A stretch of DNA of 23,758 nucleotides from Candidatus Dadabacteria bacterium (GCA_004356555.1 SMWY01000013.1:1-23758); one strand, 5' to 3'; positions 8,715 through 16,055 are shown, counted from the first letter of the stretch. Notes: generated from the letters alone by a model not told the origin. Translations and numbers: made by a program.

Positions 8715-8729
8715 AAAATCATTGATTTT
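8715..8729 (+). promoter_or_regulatory. Perfect dyad upstream of the amt promoter
   Basis: AAAATCA-T-TGATTTT is a perfect 7+7 inverted repeat centred about 85 bases upstream of the predicted amt start. It could be an activator-binding site for the sigma54-type promoter or an AT-rich hairpin after acuI. It does not match the NtrC consensus. Confidence 0.3.
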
Positions 8730-8746
8730 TATACTTAGCGTTTATT

Positions 8747-8768
8747 TGATAACAACCAATCGTTATTA
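8747..8768 (+). promoter_or_regulatory. Second dyad upstream of the amt promoter
   Basis: TGATAAC-N8-GTTATTA, six of seven bases paired, is centred about 49 bases before the predicted amt start and 13 bases upstream of the -24 element. A candidate regulator site; its protein is unknown. Confidence 0.3.
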
Positions 8769-8780
8769 ATCTTTTTAACT

Positions 8781-8796
8781 TGGCATCACTATTGCA
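8781..8796 (+). promoter_or_regulatory. Sigma54 (RpoN)-type promoter of amt
   Basis: TGGCATCACTATTGCA matches the -24/-12 consensus TGGCAC-N5-TTGCA with exact spacing; the only departure in the core is T for C at the sixth base. The predicted start near 8807 leaves a leader of about 30 bases that carries GGAGGT. Ammonium transporters are classic sigma54/NtrC targets, so position and gene agree. Confidence 0.75.
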
Positions 8797-8837
8797 ACTT
8801 ATAATACCTACACACAAAGAGAATGGAGGTATGGGAT

Positions 8838-10187
8838 ATGATTGACAAAGCCCTTAAAAGGATTTTTCTGCCCTTTTTAACGATTTTACTCTTAATTCTA
8901 GGAACTGCCTTTGCTCAGGAAGGATTGGATAGTGGGGACACTGCGTGGATGCTCACTGCAACAGTATTGGTTTTATTGATGACGATCCCCGGCCTTTTTC
9001 TCTTTTACGGGGGATTGGTCCGGGCAAAAAACGCTCTCTCGACTATTATGCACAGCTTTATGATAGTCGCATTGGTCAGTGTGCAATGGGTTCTGATAGG
9101 TTACACCCTGGCGTTCGGGCCTGATGTGTCGGGCATCATCGGCAATCTTGATTGGCTAGGTTTAAGTGGGGTCGGACCCGAGCCGTCAGGATATGCATCG
9201 ACCATACCGCATTATGTTTTTATGGCGTTTCAGATGACGTTTGCTGTAATAACTGTTGCGCTTATTACAGGAGCCTTTGCTGAGCGCATTAAATTCAGCA
9301 CTTTTATTGTATTCGTTCTAATTTGGACGACAATTATCTACGATCCTTTGGCCCATTGGGTATGGGGAGGTGGATGGATCGGTTCAATGGGTGCTTTGGA
9401 CTTTGCCGGCGGCACCGTTGTACACATTAGTTCCGGTGCATCTGCGCTGGCGGCGGCTCTTATATTCGGTAAAAGAATCGGATATGGGCGTGAACCGATG
9501 CCGCCCCACTTTTTACCCTTTAGCATAATCGGTGCTGCACTTCTCTGGGTAGGCTGGTTCGGTTTCAATGCCGGAAGCTCCTTAGCTGCGGACGGTTTAG
9601 CCTCAATAGCTTTTGTCACGACAAATACTGCAGCTGCAGCTGCTGTCCTTGGCTGGGTATTTACCGAATGGATCTCCAGAGGTAAACCCACTGTCTTAGG
9701 CGCCGCAACCGGTGCCGTAACGGGTTTAGTGGCGATTACTCCTGCCGCTGGATTTGTTAGTCCTTTATCTGCTCTCTTGATTGGATTAGTTGCCGGGATC
9801 CTTTGCTACGCTGCTGTTAATATGAAGACTAGGCTCGGCTATGATGATTCCCTCGATGTAGTCGGTGTGCATGGTATTGGAGGCACCTGGGGATGCCTGG
9901 CTACTGGATTATTTGCATCAACGGCAGTTAATCCAGGTGGAGCCAACGGGCTCTTCTTTGGAAATCCTGAGCAATTAGTAATTCAGTTCATTTCTGTTGC
10001 CGCTACATGGGTATTCGCATTCGGTGGTACGCTAGTCATTTTATATGTTCTAAAAGCGATTATGGGGCTTAGAGTATCGACTGAGGAAGAAGTAACGGGC
10101 TTAGACTTAAGTGAACACGGCGAAGTAGCCTACGCAGGGTTTCAGGTGATTCATGGCTATGGTACCACGGAGGATAGAGACCAATAA
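8838..10187 (+). CDS. amt: Ammonium transporter
   Basis: This inner-membrane Amt/Mep/Rh channel imports ammonium, normally gated by a PII protein. I chose the ATG at 8838 because GGAGGT (8825-8830) ends 7 bases before it, and this Shine-Dalgarno overlaps the in-frame ATG at 8823. The 449-residue protein opens with a signal peptide (hydrophobic run, then ALA-like cleavage at TAFA-QEG) and about 11 TM helices. Key residues are present: the pore Phe in FQMTFAVIT, the structural Asp in YDPLAHWVWGGG, the twin pore histidines in GGTVVHISSGA and VGVHGIGGTWG, and the Ser of FNAGSSLAADG. The C-terminal tail (EEEVTGLDLSEHGEVAY) is the PII-contact region. No glnK is adjacent, unlike the common glnK-amtB order. 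Confidence 0.96.
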   Translation: MIDKALKRIFLPFLTILLLILGTAFAQEGLDSGDTAWMLTATVLVLLMTIPGLFLFYGGLVRAKNALSTIMHSFMIVALVSVQWVLIGYTLAFGPDVSGIIGNLDWLGLSGVGPEPSGYASTIPHYVFMAFQMTFAVITVALITGAFAERIKFSTFIVFVLIWTTIIYDPLAHWVWGGGWIGSMGALDFAGGTVVHISSGASALAAALIFGKRIGYGREPMPPHFLPFSIIGAALLWVGWFGFNAGSSLAADGLASIAFVTTNTAAAAAVLGWVFTEWISRGKPTVLGAATGAVTGLVAITPAAGFVSPLSALLIGLVAGILCYAAVNMKTRLGYDDSLDVVGVHGIGGTWGCLATGLFASTAVNPGGANGLFFGNPEQLVIQFISVAATWVFAFGGTLVILYVLKAIMGLRVSTEEEVTGLDLSEHGEVAYAGFQVIHGYGTTEDRDQ

Positions 10188-10211
10188 GCTGCATAATAGG
10201 AATAAAAAAAA

Positions 10212-10268
10212 CTCTTATAAGAGAAATTTCCGGGCGGGAAGCCTGACACGCTACCCGCCTCTTTCCCA
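10212..10268 (+). terminator. Probable terminator after amt
   Basis: A GC-rich hairpin, GGCGGG-A-AGC / GCT-A-CCCGCC with a 7-base loop (10233-10259), is followed by TCTTT. The uridine tail is weak. Just upstream is a perfect 12-base palindrome, CTCTTATAAGAG (10212-10223), which read on the minus strand is followed by a run of eight T. The pair may stop transcription in both directions. Confidence 0.55.
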
Positions 10269-10310
10269 TGAATTACTAGTCTCCTGTAACTTGTTGTATG
10301 ATTATTTACT

Positions 10311-10736
10311 ATGATTCAAGTTACACCGTATATATCAATAGATGAAGATGAGGTTGAGCTCGACTTCATTAGATCATCAGGCCCAGGAGGGCAGAATGTA
10401 AATAAAGTATCTACTGCAGTTCAGCTTAAGTTTGATATAGCGGGCTCTCCAAATCTTTCTCCTAAGGTTCGTGAGCGTTTAATCAAATTAGCTGGCAGTA
10501 AGGTAACTAAAGAAAATGTACTAATTATAGAAGCATCAGGTTTTAGGTCTCAGGAAAAAAACCGGAAAGACGCAACTACCCGTTTGATAGAACTGATCCG
10601 GGAAGCTGCTAAAGAACCTAAATCCAGACGTAAAACTAAGCCGACCCTTAAATCAAAACGAAAACGACTTGAATCTAAAAAGCGTCAGGGTGAAATAAAA
10701 AAAATGCGGCGCCCTCCTAACGCATCAGAAGAATAA
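10311..10736 (+). CDS. arfB: Ribosome-rescue peptidyl-tRNA hydrolase ArfB (YaeJ)
   Basis: ArfB enters the A site of ribosomes stalled on mRNA without a stop codon and hydrolyses the peptidyl-tRNA. The 141-residue protein has the class I release-factor motif SSGPGGQNVNKV, with catalytic Gly26-Gly27-Gln28, in a short domain that lacks the codon-recognition domains. The C-terminal tail from about residue 105 is very rich in Lys and Arg. In ArfB this tail inserts into the empty mRNA channel. There is no Shine-Dalgarno; a -10-like TATGAT ends 8 bases before the ATG, compatible with a very short leader. Confidence 0.93.
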   Translation: MIQVTPYISIDEDEVELDFIRSSGPGGQNVNKVSTAVQLKFDIAGSPNLSPKVRERLIKLAGSKVTKENVLIIEASGFRSQEKNRKDATTRLIELIREAAKEPKSRRKTKPTLKSKRKRLESKKRQGEIKKMRRPPNASEE

Positions 10737-10744
10737 ATTTATAA

Positions 10745-10772
10745 TTGATAATAAGAGTAAAACTGTTACAAT
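10745..10772 (+). promoter_or_regulatory. Candidate sigma70 promoter for the zinc-ribbon gene
   Basis: TTGATA, a 16-base spacer and TACAAT. The predicted start near 10779 leaves only about 12 bases before the ATG at 10791, with no Shine-Dalgarno in between. Confidence 0.45.
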
Positions 10773-10790
10773 ACTCCCTTCAAAATTGTT

Positions 10791-11012
10791 ATGAACCAAG
10801 ACGAAATAAACCACAAAAAATGCCGTTGCGGATATACCAAAGACCACGTCTGGGTAGTCCCCAAGTCGAGCTATTCCTTCTGGGGATGGATTCTCGTTGG
10901 AACTGGGATCAGCCACCCTCCGACTGAGGTTAGGTTCGAATGTGATAGATGTGGTGAAGTATTTGAGAGAATCACCGATCCTCTATTGTTAAAGAGCCAT
11001 GCCTATAAGTAG
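10791..11012 (+). CDS. Small zinc-ribbon-like protein of unknown function
   Basis: I do not recognise a named family. The 73-residue product has two cysteine pairs, CRCGY (C11, C13) and CDRCGEVF (C51, C54), the pattern of a zinc ribbon. Between them lies an aromatic, partly hydrophobic stretch with the motif SFWGW (about 28-32). The second knuckle, with CGEVFER, resembles many small rubredoxin-like ribbons. The upstream promoter candidate and the paired cysteines support a real gene over the antisense frame (10725-10916, minus), which looks hydrophobic but lacks other support. Zinc binding is inferred. It could be a regulatory or RNA-binding ribbon. Confidence 0.6.
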   Translation: MNQDEINHKKCRCGYTKDHVWVVPKSSYSFWGWILVGTGISHPPTEVRFECDRCGEVFERITDPLLLKSHAYK

Positions 11013-11081
11013 TTCCTTCTTTTATTTTCTACTAATTCTAAGTATTCGTATATACTAATTATAGCCATTTCTAGTAAGAAG

Positions 11082-11110
11082 TTAGTTATAGGCTAATGGT
11101 AGATTAGAAT
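11082..11110 (+). promoter_or_regulatory. Candidate promoter of the lipoprotein-ruvX operon
   Basis: TTAGTT, a 17-base spacer and TAGAAT. The predicted start near 11117 lies past the ATG at 11114 and 6 bases before the ATG at 11123, so it favours the second ATG and a near-leaderless message. Confidence 0.4.
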
Positions 11111-11122
11111 CATATGCATAAT

Positions 11123-12025
11123 ATGCTGACGAAGTTAAGCTTGGTTCTCATTTTAGTACTATTTATATCTGCCTGCGATACAAATTGTATTTCAGTCACT
11201 GATGAAGAACTTGAGAAAATAGGCAAATTAATTTTCATCAACGAAGGGGCTGGAAAAGTAGAAAACCTTACCACCTGGAACGAGGGGGAGGAGTTTGCGT
11301 CTTTAGGAATAGGCCATTTCATCTGGTATCCCAAAGATAAGGAATACCGTTTCTACGAAATATTCCCTATCGCATATGAATTCATAAAATCAGAAGGCAC
11401 TAATCCGCCGGATTGGATGGAGGAGATGCCCGTATTTGATCTCCCCTGGGACTCGCGCGAAGAGTTTTACAGTGATTTCCAAACCCCTCAGATGGTCTCT
11501 TTAAGGCAGTTCCTGCTCGAAACAATACCCCAACAATCACTCTTTATGGCAGGGCGTCTTGAAAAAAGTTTACCTAAAATCTTAGAAGCAGCACCTGAGG
11601 AATCACATGAGCATATTAAGAAACAATTTTTTCGGGTGGCTAATTCCCCTATGGGGATTTATGTTTTGGTAGACTATGTGAATTTTAAGGGTGAGGGTAT
11701 TTTAGAATCCGAGCGTTATAACGCTCGGGGCTGGGGGTTACTTCAAGTGCTAGAGGGCATGGAGGGAACCGAAGAAGGCCTGCCCGCGCTTCAAGAGTTC
11801 GCAGATGGTGCCGAGAGGGTTTTGCTCAGACGCGTAAGGAACTCTCCTCCAGAGCGAGGCGAGAAGAGATGGATTCCCGGGTGGAAGAACAGGATTAAAA
11901 CATATACATCAGATGAAGTGGCAGCGTATTATGTGTCAGGATCACAAACTAAGGAGCCTGATTACTCAAATCTTATGGAGTCAATACAAAGAATATATAA
12001 AGATTTGGTATGCGGGCTTCGTTGA
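11123..12025 (+). CDS. Lipoprotein with T4-lysozyme-like motifs, function unproven
   Basis: The 300-residue product (303 from the ATG at 11114) has a lipoprotein signal with lipobox ISAC, lipidated Cys18, so it is probably anchored in the envelope. I recall similar unnamed conserved proteins but no assigned function. The mature part carries motifs in the order seen in T4 lysozyme (GH24). These are an acidic residue in INEG (Glu41); then NEGEEFASLGIGH (Ser60, His65), like DTEGYYTIGIGH of T4; then LVDYVNFKGEG (182-192), like LINMVFQMGETG; and RVRNSPPERGEKRWIPGW (237-254), like RWYNQTPNRAKRVI. A large insert separates the two halves. A murein hydrolase role is inferred and could be degenerate. 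First gene of a four-gene run; the next starts 16 bases later. Confidence 0.75.
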   Translation: MLTKLSLVLILVLFISACDTNCISVTDEELEKIGKLIFINEGAGKVENLTTWNEGEEFASLGIGHFIWYPKDKEYRFYEIFPIAYEFIKSEGTNPPDWMEEMPVFDLPWDSREEFYSDFQTPQMVSLRQFLLETIPQQSLFMAGRLEKSLPKILEAAPEESHEHIKKQFFRVANSPMGIYVLVDYVNFKGEGILESERYNARGWGLLQVLEGMEGTEEGLPALQEFADGAERVLLRRVRNSPPERGEKRWIPGWKNRIKTYTSDEVAAYYVSGSQTKEPDYSNLMESIQRIYKDLVCGLR

Positions 12026-12041
12026 ACTAATATAATAGCTT

Positions 12042-12857
12042 ATGGAATTTGATTGGGTTCCCTATATTCTTAGCCTATTGGCCGCGGGTGTAGCCTCAGG
12101 CTTTATAGCCGGTCTATTCGGTGTCGGTGGAGGTATTGTCCGGATACCCATATTTTTATTTCTTTTTCCCATATTTGGCATTCACTCAGATATTCTGATG
12201 CATATGTCCGCAGGAACTTCTCTGGCACTTGCTATTCCTTCTGCGGTAATGGCTTCACGGGCACAGTATAAAGCAGGCAATTTAGATTTAAATTTTTTAA
12301 AGCTATGGGTTCCGGCTCTGACTTTGGGAGTTGTGATCGGTATATTTGCAATGCGATATGTTACGAGCAGGTTTTTGGAGCAGGTGTTTGCCTTCGTAAT
12401 TCTATTTGTTTCTATACAGATGTTTTTTACGACGAGTAAGTTTAAATTAACCAAAGAAGTTCCTGGTGCGATTGTAAAAGCTTCTACGGCAATAATAATA
12501 GGCGTTTTATCTAAAATGATGGGACTTGCCGGTGGTAGTTTTACAACTCCTACACTTACGGCGTTTGGATACCCGGTTCACCGCTCTATAGCAGTTGCCT
12601 CTGCCGGAGGATTTTTTATTAGTATCATTGGAGCTGCGGGCTCAGCTATAAACGGTATTGGAATTCACGGAAGACCGCAATTTTCATTAGGTTATATTGA
12701 TTTGACCGCTGTACTTGTTATGATTGCTCCAGTAATAATAATGGCGCCTCAGGGTGTAAGGCTTGCAAATCACCTGAGCCAGGAGGGGCTAAGGAAAGTT
12801 TTTTCCATTTTCTTCTTCATAGTGGCTCTCGAAATGATGAGGACTCTTTATTTATAG
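12042..12857 (+). CDS. TauE/SafE-family membrane permease (DUF81)
   Basis: This inner-membrane protein of 271 residues has about eight hydrophobic helices in two homologous halves. Each half carries the family's glycine-rich motif: GFIAGLFGVGGGIVRIP (about 20-36), and KMMGLAGGSFTTPTL in the second half. HMSAGTSLALAIPSA is also typical. TauE/SafE members are proposed exporters or importers of sulfonates, sulfite or organic acids; the substrate cannot be told here. It sits 16 bases after the lipoprotein gene and 16 before ruvX. There is no Shine-Dalgarno, but a perfect TATAAT (12031-12036) lies 5 bases before the ATG. Confidence 0.88.
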   Translation: MEFDWVPYILSLLAAGVASGFIAGLFGVGGGIVRIPIFLFLFPIFGIHSDILMHMSAGTSLALAIPSAVMASRAQYKAGNLDLNFLKLWVPALTLGVVIGIFAMRYVTSRFLEQVFAFVILFVSIQMFFTTSKFKLTKEVPGAIVKASTAIIIGVLSKMMGLAGGSFTTPTLTAFGYPVHRSIAVASAGGFFISIIGAAGSAINGIGIHGRPQFSLGYIDLTAVLVMIAPVIIMAPQGVRLANHLSQEGLRKVFSIFFFIVALEMMRTLYL

Positions 12858-12873
12858 AACGGGTGTTTAACAT

Positions 12874-13287
12874 ATGCGAACATTAGCGCTTGATGTTGGA
12901 ACTAAAACAATAGGCGTCGCGGTAAGCGATGAGCTTGGGATTACGGCCAACGGCGTTACTACTATACGAAGAAAGAGTTTAGAGAAGGACCTTGGTGAAC
13001 TCAATATTCTAATACAGGAATATAGACCTGAGGAAATTCTTGTTGGTATTCCATACAACATGGAGGGTGGAGTTAGCAAAAGTGGGGATCGAATTTTAAA
13101 GTTCTCAGACAAAATAAGGGCGGTTTTCTCCTTACCGGTGGTGTTCTGGGATGAGAGCTACTCTACTGTTAACGCCGATGAGAAGCTTATTGAGGCCAAT
13201 ATGAGCAGAAAAAAGAGAAAAAAGGTAATAGATAAGATGGCCGCGGTATTCATACTTCAGGAATATCTAGAATCAAAAAGAGCTTGA
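12874..13287 (+). CDS. ruvX: Putative pre-16S rRNA nuclease / Holliday junction resolvase-like RuvX (YqgF)
   Basis: This 137-residue RNase H-fold protein of the YqgF/RuvX family is an essential or near-essential housekeeping nuclease linked to 16S rRNA 5'-end maturation, and earlier proposed to resolve Holliday junctions. The catalytic acidic residues are all present: Asp7 in LALDVGTKTIGVAVSD, Glu94 in WDESYST, and Asp120 in VIDKMAAVFILQEYL. The motif EEILVGIPYNMEG is also diagnostic. Length is normal. It lies in the middle of a co-directional run, between the TauE/SafE permease and the alpha/beta hydrolase with gaps of 16 and 20 bases. No Shine-Dalgarno is evident. Confidence 0.93.
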   Translation: MRTLALDVGTKTIGVAVSDELGITANGVTTIRRKSLEKDLGELNILIQEYRPEEILVGIPYNMEGGVSKSGDRILKFSDKIRAVFSLPVVFWDESYSTVNADEKLIEANMSRKKRKKVIDKMAAVFILQEYLESKRA

Positions 13288-13307
13288 AGTTAGGAGAAGT
13301 TTAGACA

Positions 13308-14099
13308 ATGCCATATGCACATGTTAATGGAGTAAAGCTATATTATGAAATTTATGGTGAAGGGGAGCCCGTAATTCTAATAGGAGGGCTGGGGAGCCAG
13401 CTCCAAAGCTGGGCTACGCAGGTGCCTATATATTCAAAGTATTTTAAGATCGTTGTTTTTGATAACAGGGGGTCGGGGAAATCGGATAAACCTGAGGAGA
13501 GATACTCAACAGAGGATATGGCCCATGATACTGCGTCATTAATGAATGAGCTTGGTATAAAGTCGGCACACGTTATCGGGAAATCAATGGGCGGAATGAT
13601 AGGGCAGTGGCTAGCCATTTTATATCCAGAAAAGGTGCAAAAGCTTGTTCTAGGCTGCACGTCTGCATCCCGTGATGAGGTAGGGAATGAGATTCTCAGG
13701 ATGGGAAGAGAAATTGCCACCGAACTAGGCACTAAAGCTGTTTGGCTTATAGCGCTATATCTTGGTTATACAAGAGAATATATAGAGGAAAATTTAGGGA
13801 CTATCAAAAAAGTGATGTCTTCAGTTCCTGAGGATCCAGAGGCGCTGAAAGGTTATATTGGCCAGAGCTTTGCATGTGAAGGGCATAACACGCGAGAGCT
13901 GCTTAATCAAATTAGTGCCTCTACACTTGTAATGCTTGGGGAAAGAGATCTCATTGCATCTCCCAAGCGCTCAAAAGAGCTTGCCGAGCGTATTTCTAGT
14001 GCTGAATTAAAAGTTTTTAATGGAGTGGGTCACGGGTTCTGGAGAGAAAGGCAGGAAGAAGTAGACAAGTTGGTGTTAGATTTCTTGCTGAGTGGGTGA
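13308..14099 (+). CDS. Alpha/beta-fold hydrolase (3-oxoadipate enol-lactonase-like)
   Basis: This 263-residue single-domain alpha/beta hydrolase has a complete triad: nucleophile Ser93 in GKSMGG, Asp214 in LGERDLIAS and His242 in GVGHGF. The oxyanion region GGLGSQLQSW and FDNRGSGKSDKP are typical of the branch that includes 3-oxoadipate enol-lactonase and other small ester or lactone hydrolases. No aromatic-degradation genes are nearby, so the substrate is unknown. GGAG lies about 12 bases before the ATG. It is the last gene of the run that begins with the lipoprotein. Its stop is 1 base from the stop of the convergent Lon-domain gene. Confidence 0.88.
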   Translation: MPYAHVNGVKLYYEIYGEGEPVILIGGLGSQLQSWATQVPIYSKYFKIVVFDNRGSGKSDKPEERYSTEDMAHDTASLMNELGIKSAHVIGKSMGGMIGQWLAILYPEKVQKLVLGCTSASRDEVGNEILRMGREIATELGTKAVWLIALYLGYTREYIEENLGTIKKVMSSVPEDPEALKGYIGQSFACEGHNTRELLNQISASTLVMLGERDLIASPKRSKELAERISSAELKVFNGVGHGFWRERQEEVDKLVLDFLLSG

Positions 14100-14100
14100 T

Positions 14101-14802
14101 TTAATTTAGGTTCCTCTTCTTCATTATCTCATTTCTCTTATGAGAAGTTATAGATACAATTTTAAGCCTTGTTTGTAAATCATCAATTATGATTTCAGCC
14201 CTTTTTTGCACATTTGTTTCTTCTAGAAGCCTCTGTTTGTCAAAAACGTTAGGAAAAATTAAACTGGCCAAGGTATCTGTAAGGTTTTCTAGAGGAAGTT
14301 TAGTATTTACATTAATTCTATGTGATTTCTGTTTTTCGTTTAGGTAAAGATTCCACTTATATATAAGTTCCTCTATTTTCCTTCTGTATATCTCATCGTC
14401 GGCGTCATGGTTGTTTTCTACGATGTCTACGCGGGCTAGTCTATAGGGTAAGTCCGTTATTATTTCTTGTATTTTTGCTCTTTTTAATCCGTAGAGAATT
14501 ATATTGATTTTGCCGTCTTCAAAAACATCAGAGCTTACTATCCTTCCCATTCCGATGATGTCGTATACATCAGGATTGCCATAATAATCACTTTCCCATC
14601 CGGGTTTAAGTAACGCCATTCCTATTATTTTCTCATTATTTATAGCCGCATTTACCATTTCCTTATATCTTGGCTCGAATATATGAAGTGGAAGAAGTGT
14701 ATTAGGGAAAAATACTACTGAGGATAGTGGAAAAAGAGGTACTACCCCCGAAAAATTCTTGAGATTAGCTACATTGTTTAGATCTAGTTCTGGTAGTTCC
14801 AT
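14101..14802 (-). CDS. Lon substrate-binding-domain protein (LON N-domain only)
   Basis: The 233-residue protein resembles the N-terminal domain of Lon protease and has no AAA+ or protease domain. The conserved start is VPLFPLSSVVFFPNTLLPLHIFEPRYKEMV (about 21-50), followed by KIIGMALLKPGW and the IIGMGRIV strand. The C-terminal half is helical, ending in a Lys/Arg-rich tail. Such stand-alone domains are common in bacteria and thought to bind unfolded or specific proteins, but the role is not settled. It is monocistronic, convergent with the hydrolase and divergent from trxA. A 14-base AT palindrome, TTAATT-TT-AATTAA, lies just upstream near 14822-14835. Confidence 0.9.
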   Translation of the reverse strand: MELPELDLNNVANLKNFSGVVPLFPLSSVVFFPNTLLPLHIFEPRYKEMVNAAINNEKIIGMALLKPGWESDYYGNPDVYDIIGMGRIVSSDVFEDGKINIILYGLKRAKIQEIITDLPYRLARVDIVENNHDADDEIYRRKIEELIYKWNLYLNEKQKSHRINVNTKLPLENLTDTLASLIFPNVFDKQRLLEETNVQKRAEIIIDDLQTRLKIVSITSHKRNEIMKKRNLN

Positions 14803-14995
14803 TCATAAAATCCCGACTCGATTAATTTTAATTAAGTATATCATATGGATATTACAATACCTCATCTTCTATAATTCGGATAAGCAGGTAATAGCTTAGG
14901 TCCTTGTAAATAGGCGTATAAAACGATTCTGAATCCTTTTTGGATAGATTATTATCTAAGTAGGTAAGTAGCTCATGAATTCAAGGAGGTAATAA

Positions 14996-15337
14996 ATGAG
15001 CAAAACAATAGTTCTTAATGATGATAATTTTGAATCCGAAGTCCTTAATTCTGAAATTCCAGTTCTAGTAGACTTTTGGGCTGAGTGGTGCGGTCCGTGC
15101 AGAGCGCTGGCGCCGGTTATTGAAGAGATTGCGGAAGAATACAGCGGCGAACTAAAGGTCGGAAAGCTAAATGTAGATGAAAATCCCGGAGCTCCATCAG
15201 CCTATGATGTCAGGAGTATACCAACTCTTGTAGTTTTTAAAGATGGAGCAGTTCTAGACCGTATTGTTGGAGCACTTCCAAAGAATCATATTACAGATTT
15301 AGTTGATTCTGTAGTTGAATTGAGGGAAACCGGATAG
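14996..15337 (+). CDS. trxA: Thioredoxin
   Basis: This cytoplasmic disulfide reductase has 113 residues, the usual length. The active site WCGPC is at 31-35 (Cys32, Cys35) within VDFWAEWCGPCRALAP. The cis-proline loop RSIPTLVVFKDG and the final KNHITDLV helix are also present. It is kept reduced by NADPH thioredoxin reductase, which is not in the window. It has the best Shine-Dalgarno in the region, AAGGAGGT at 14983-14990, 5 bases before the ATG. A small dyad TAGAT-TATT-ATCTA (14945-14958) lies in the leader or promoter region. Confidence 0.96.
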   Translation: MSKTIVLNDDNFESEVLNSEIPVLVDFWAEWCGPCRALAPVIEEIAEEYSGELKVGKLNVDENPGAPSAYDVRSIPTLVVFKDGAVLDRIVGALPKNHITDLVDSVVELRETG

Positions 15338-15394
15338 ATCTTATACATCTCAACAAATATGCTATAGAGCGATTCTAGTTTTCCATCCTAACTT

Positions 15395-15419
15395 ATAGGG
15401 GAAATTAGAATTTCTCTAT
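15395..15419 (+). repeat. Imperfect hairpin between trxA and the cobalamin adenosyltransferase gene
   Basis: ATAG, a bulged G, then GGGAAA pairs with TTTCTC and TAT across a TTAGAA loop. It lacks a following T run, so a factor-independent terminator is unlikely. It may be an operator or an mRNA 3' end. No cobalamin riboswitch is visible in this 159-base gap. Confidence 0.3.
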
Positions 15420-15461
15420 GCCTCTTAAAGTTTAATCCTTTTGTAAATAGCAAGGCCATGT

Positions 15462-15490
15462 TTGAACCGTATTACCCCTTCGGTTAGAAT
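15462..15490 (+). promoter_or_regulatory. Candidate promoter giving a leaderless adenosyltransferase mRNA
   Basis: TTGAAC, an exact 17-base spacer and TAGAAT, with the -10 ending 6 bases before the ATG. A start 7 bases after the -10 falls on the A of the ATG at 15497. No Shine-Dalgarno is present. Confidence 0.5.
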
Positions 15491-15496
15491 TTTACA

Positions 15497-16054
15497 ATGG
15501 TAAAAAAGAGAATAACAAAGGTCTATACCAAGACTGGGGATCAGGGGCTAACATCACTTGTTGGCGGATCCAGGGTCAGTAAAGCCTCTTTGAGAGTGGA
15601 TTCATACGGAGATGTAGATGAATTAAACGCCGTGCTCGGGATAATACTTTCTCAAGGAGTGGATGATGAGATTAATAGCTTATTAATTGCAATTCAAAAT
15701 GACCTTTTTATAATGGGCGCAGATTTGGCAAGCCCCCCTGATATCGAAGTACCAAGAATAAGCAAAGAAAGTTTTGAGAACCTTGAGGTTGCGATTGACA
15801 AATTCCTTGAGGAGCTTGAACCTCTAAAAGAGTTTATACTACCTAGCGGTAATATAGGGGGATCGTATCTTCATTTTGCGAGAACCGTCTCCAGAAGGGT
15901 AGAACGTAAGGTTGTTAAATTAATGGAAGAGGAAGAGATCGGTCAAAATGTTCTAATATACCTAAATCGTCTATCTGATTTACTTTTTGTTATGGCTAGA
16001 GTCGAAAATCAACGAGGCAACTTTAAAGAAACTTTTGTAGATTTTAAGAAATAA
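15497..16054 (+). CDS. Corrinoid adenosyltransferase, PduO type
   Basis: This cytoplasmic ATP:cob(I)alamin adenosyltransferase makes adenosylcobalamin. It has 185 residues, the usual length for a PduO-only protein. The ATP-binding N-terminus YTKTGDQGLTSLVGGSRV and the following RVDSYGDVDELNAVLG match the family. So do FILPSGNIGGSYLHFARTVSRRVER and the C-terminal YLNRLSDLLFVMAR. The five-helix trimeric fold is expected. No cobalamin riboswitch lies upstream, and no methylmalonyl-CoA mutase is nearby. The O-methyltransferase begins about 16 bases after its stop, so they are likely co-transcribed. The name pduO or cobO would depend on pathway, so I leave the symbol empty. Confidence 0.93.
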   Translation: MVKKRITKVYTKTGDQGLTSLVGGSRVSKASLRVDSYGDVDELNAVLGIILSQGVDDEINSLLIAIQNDLFIMGADLASPPDIEVPRISKESFENLEVAIDKFLEELEPLKEFILPSGNIGGSYLHFARTVSRRVERKVVKLMEEEEIGQNVLIYLNRLSDLLFVMARVENQRGNFKETFVDFKK

Positions 16055-16055
16055 C

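Noticed and set aside
9338..9691. Long minus-strand open frame (117 codons) inside amt
   Set aside because: Antisense shadow of a strongly conserved gene; composition is Pro/Ala rich with no recognisable motif.
10725..10916. Minus-strand open frame with a hydrophobic C-terminal half
   Set aside because: Overlaps the zinc-ribbon gene; no Shine-Dalgarno or promoter seen and hydrophobicity can arise from the opposite strand's codon pattern.
13352..13732. Minus-strand open frame of 126 codons
   Set aside because: Entirely antisense to the alpha/beta hydrolase, whose catalytic triad is intact; no family features.
15338..15496. Possible cobalamin riboswitch before the adenosyltransferase
   Set aside because: No B12-box-like sequence; only a small imperfect hairpin is present.
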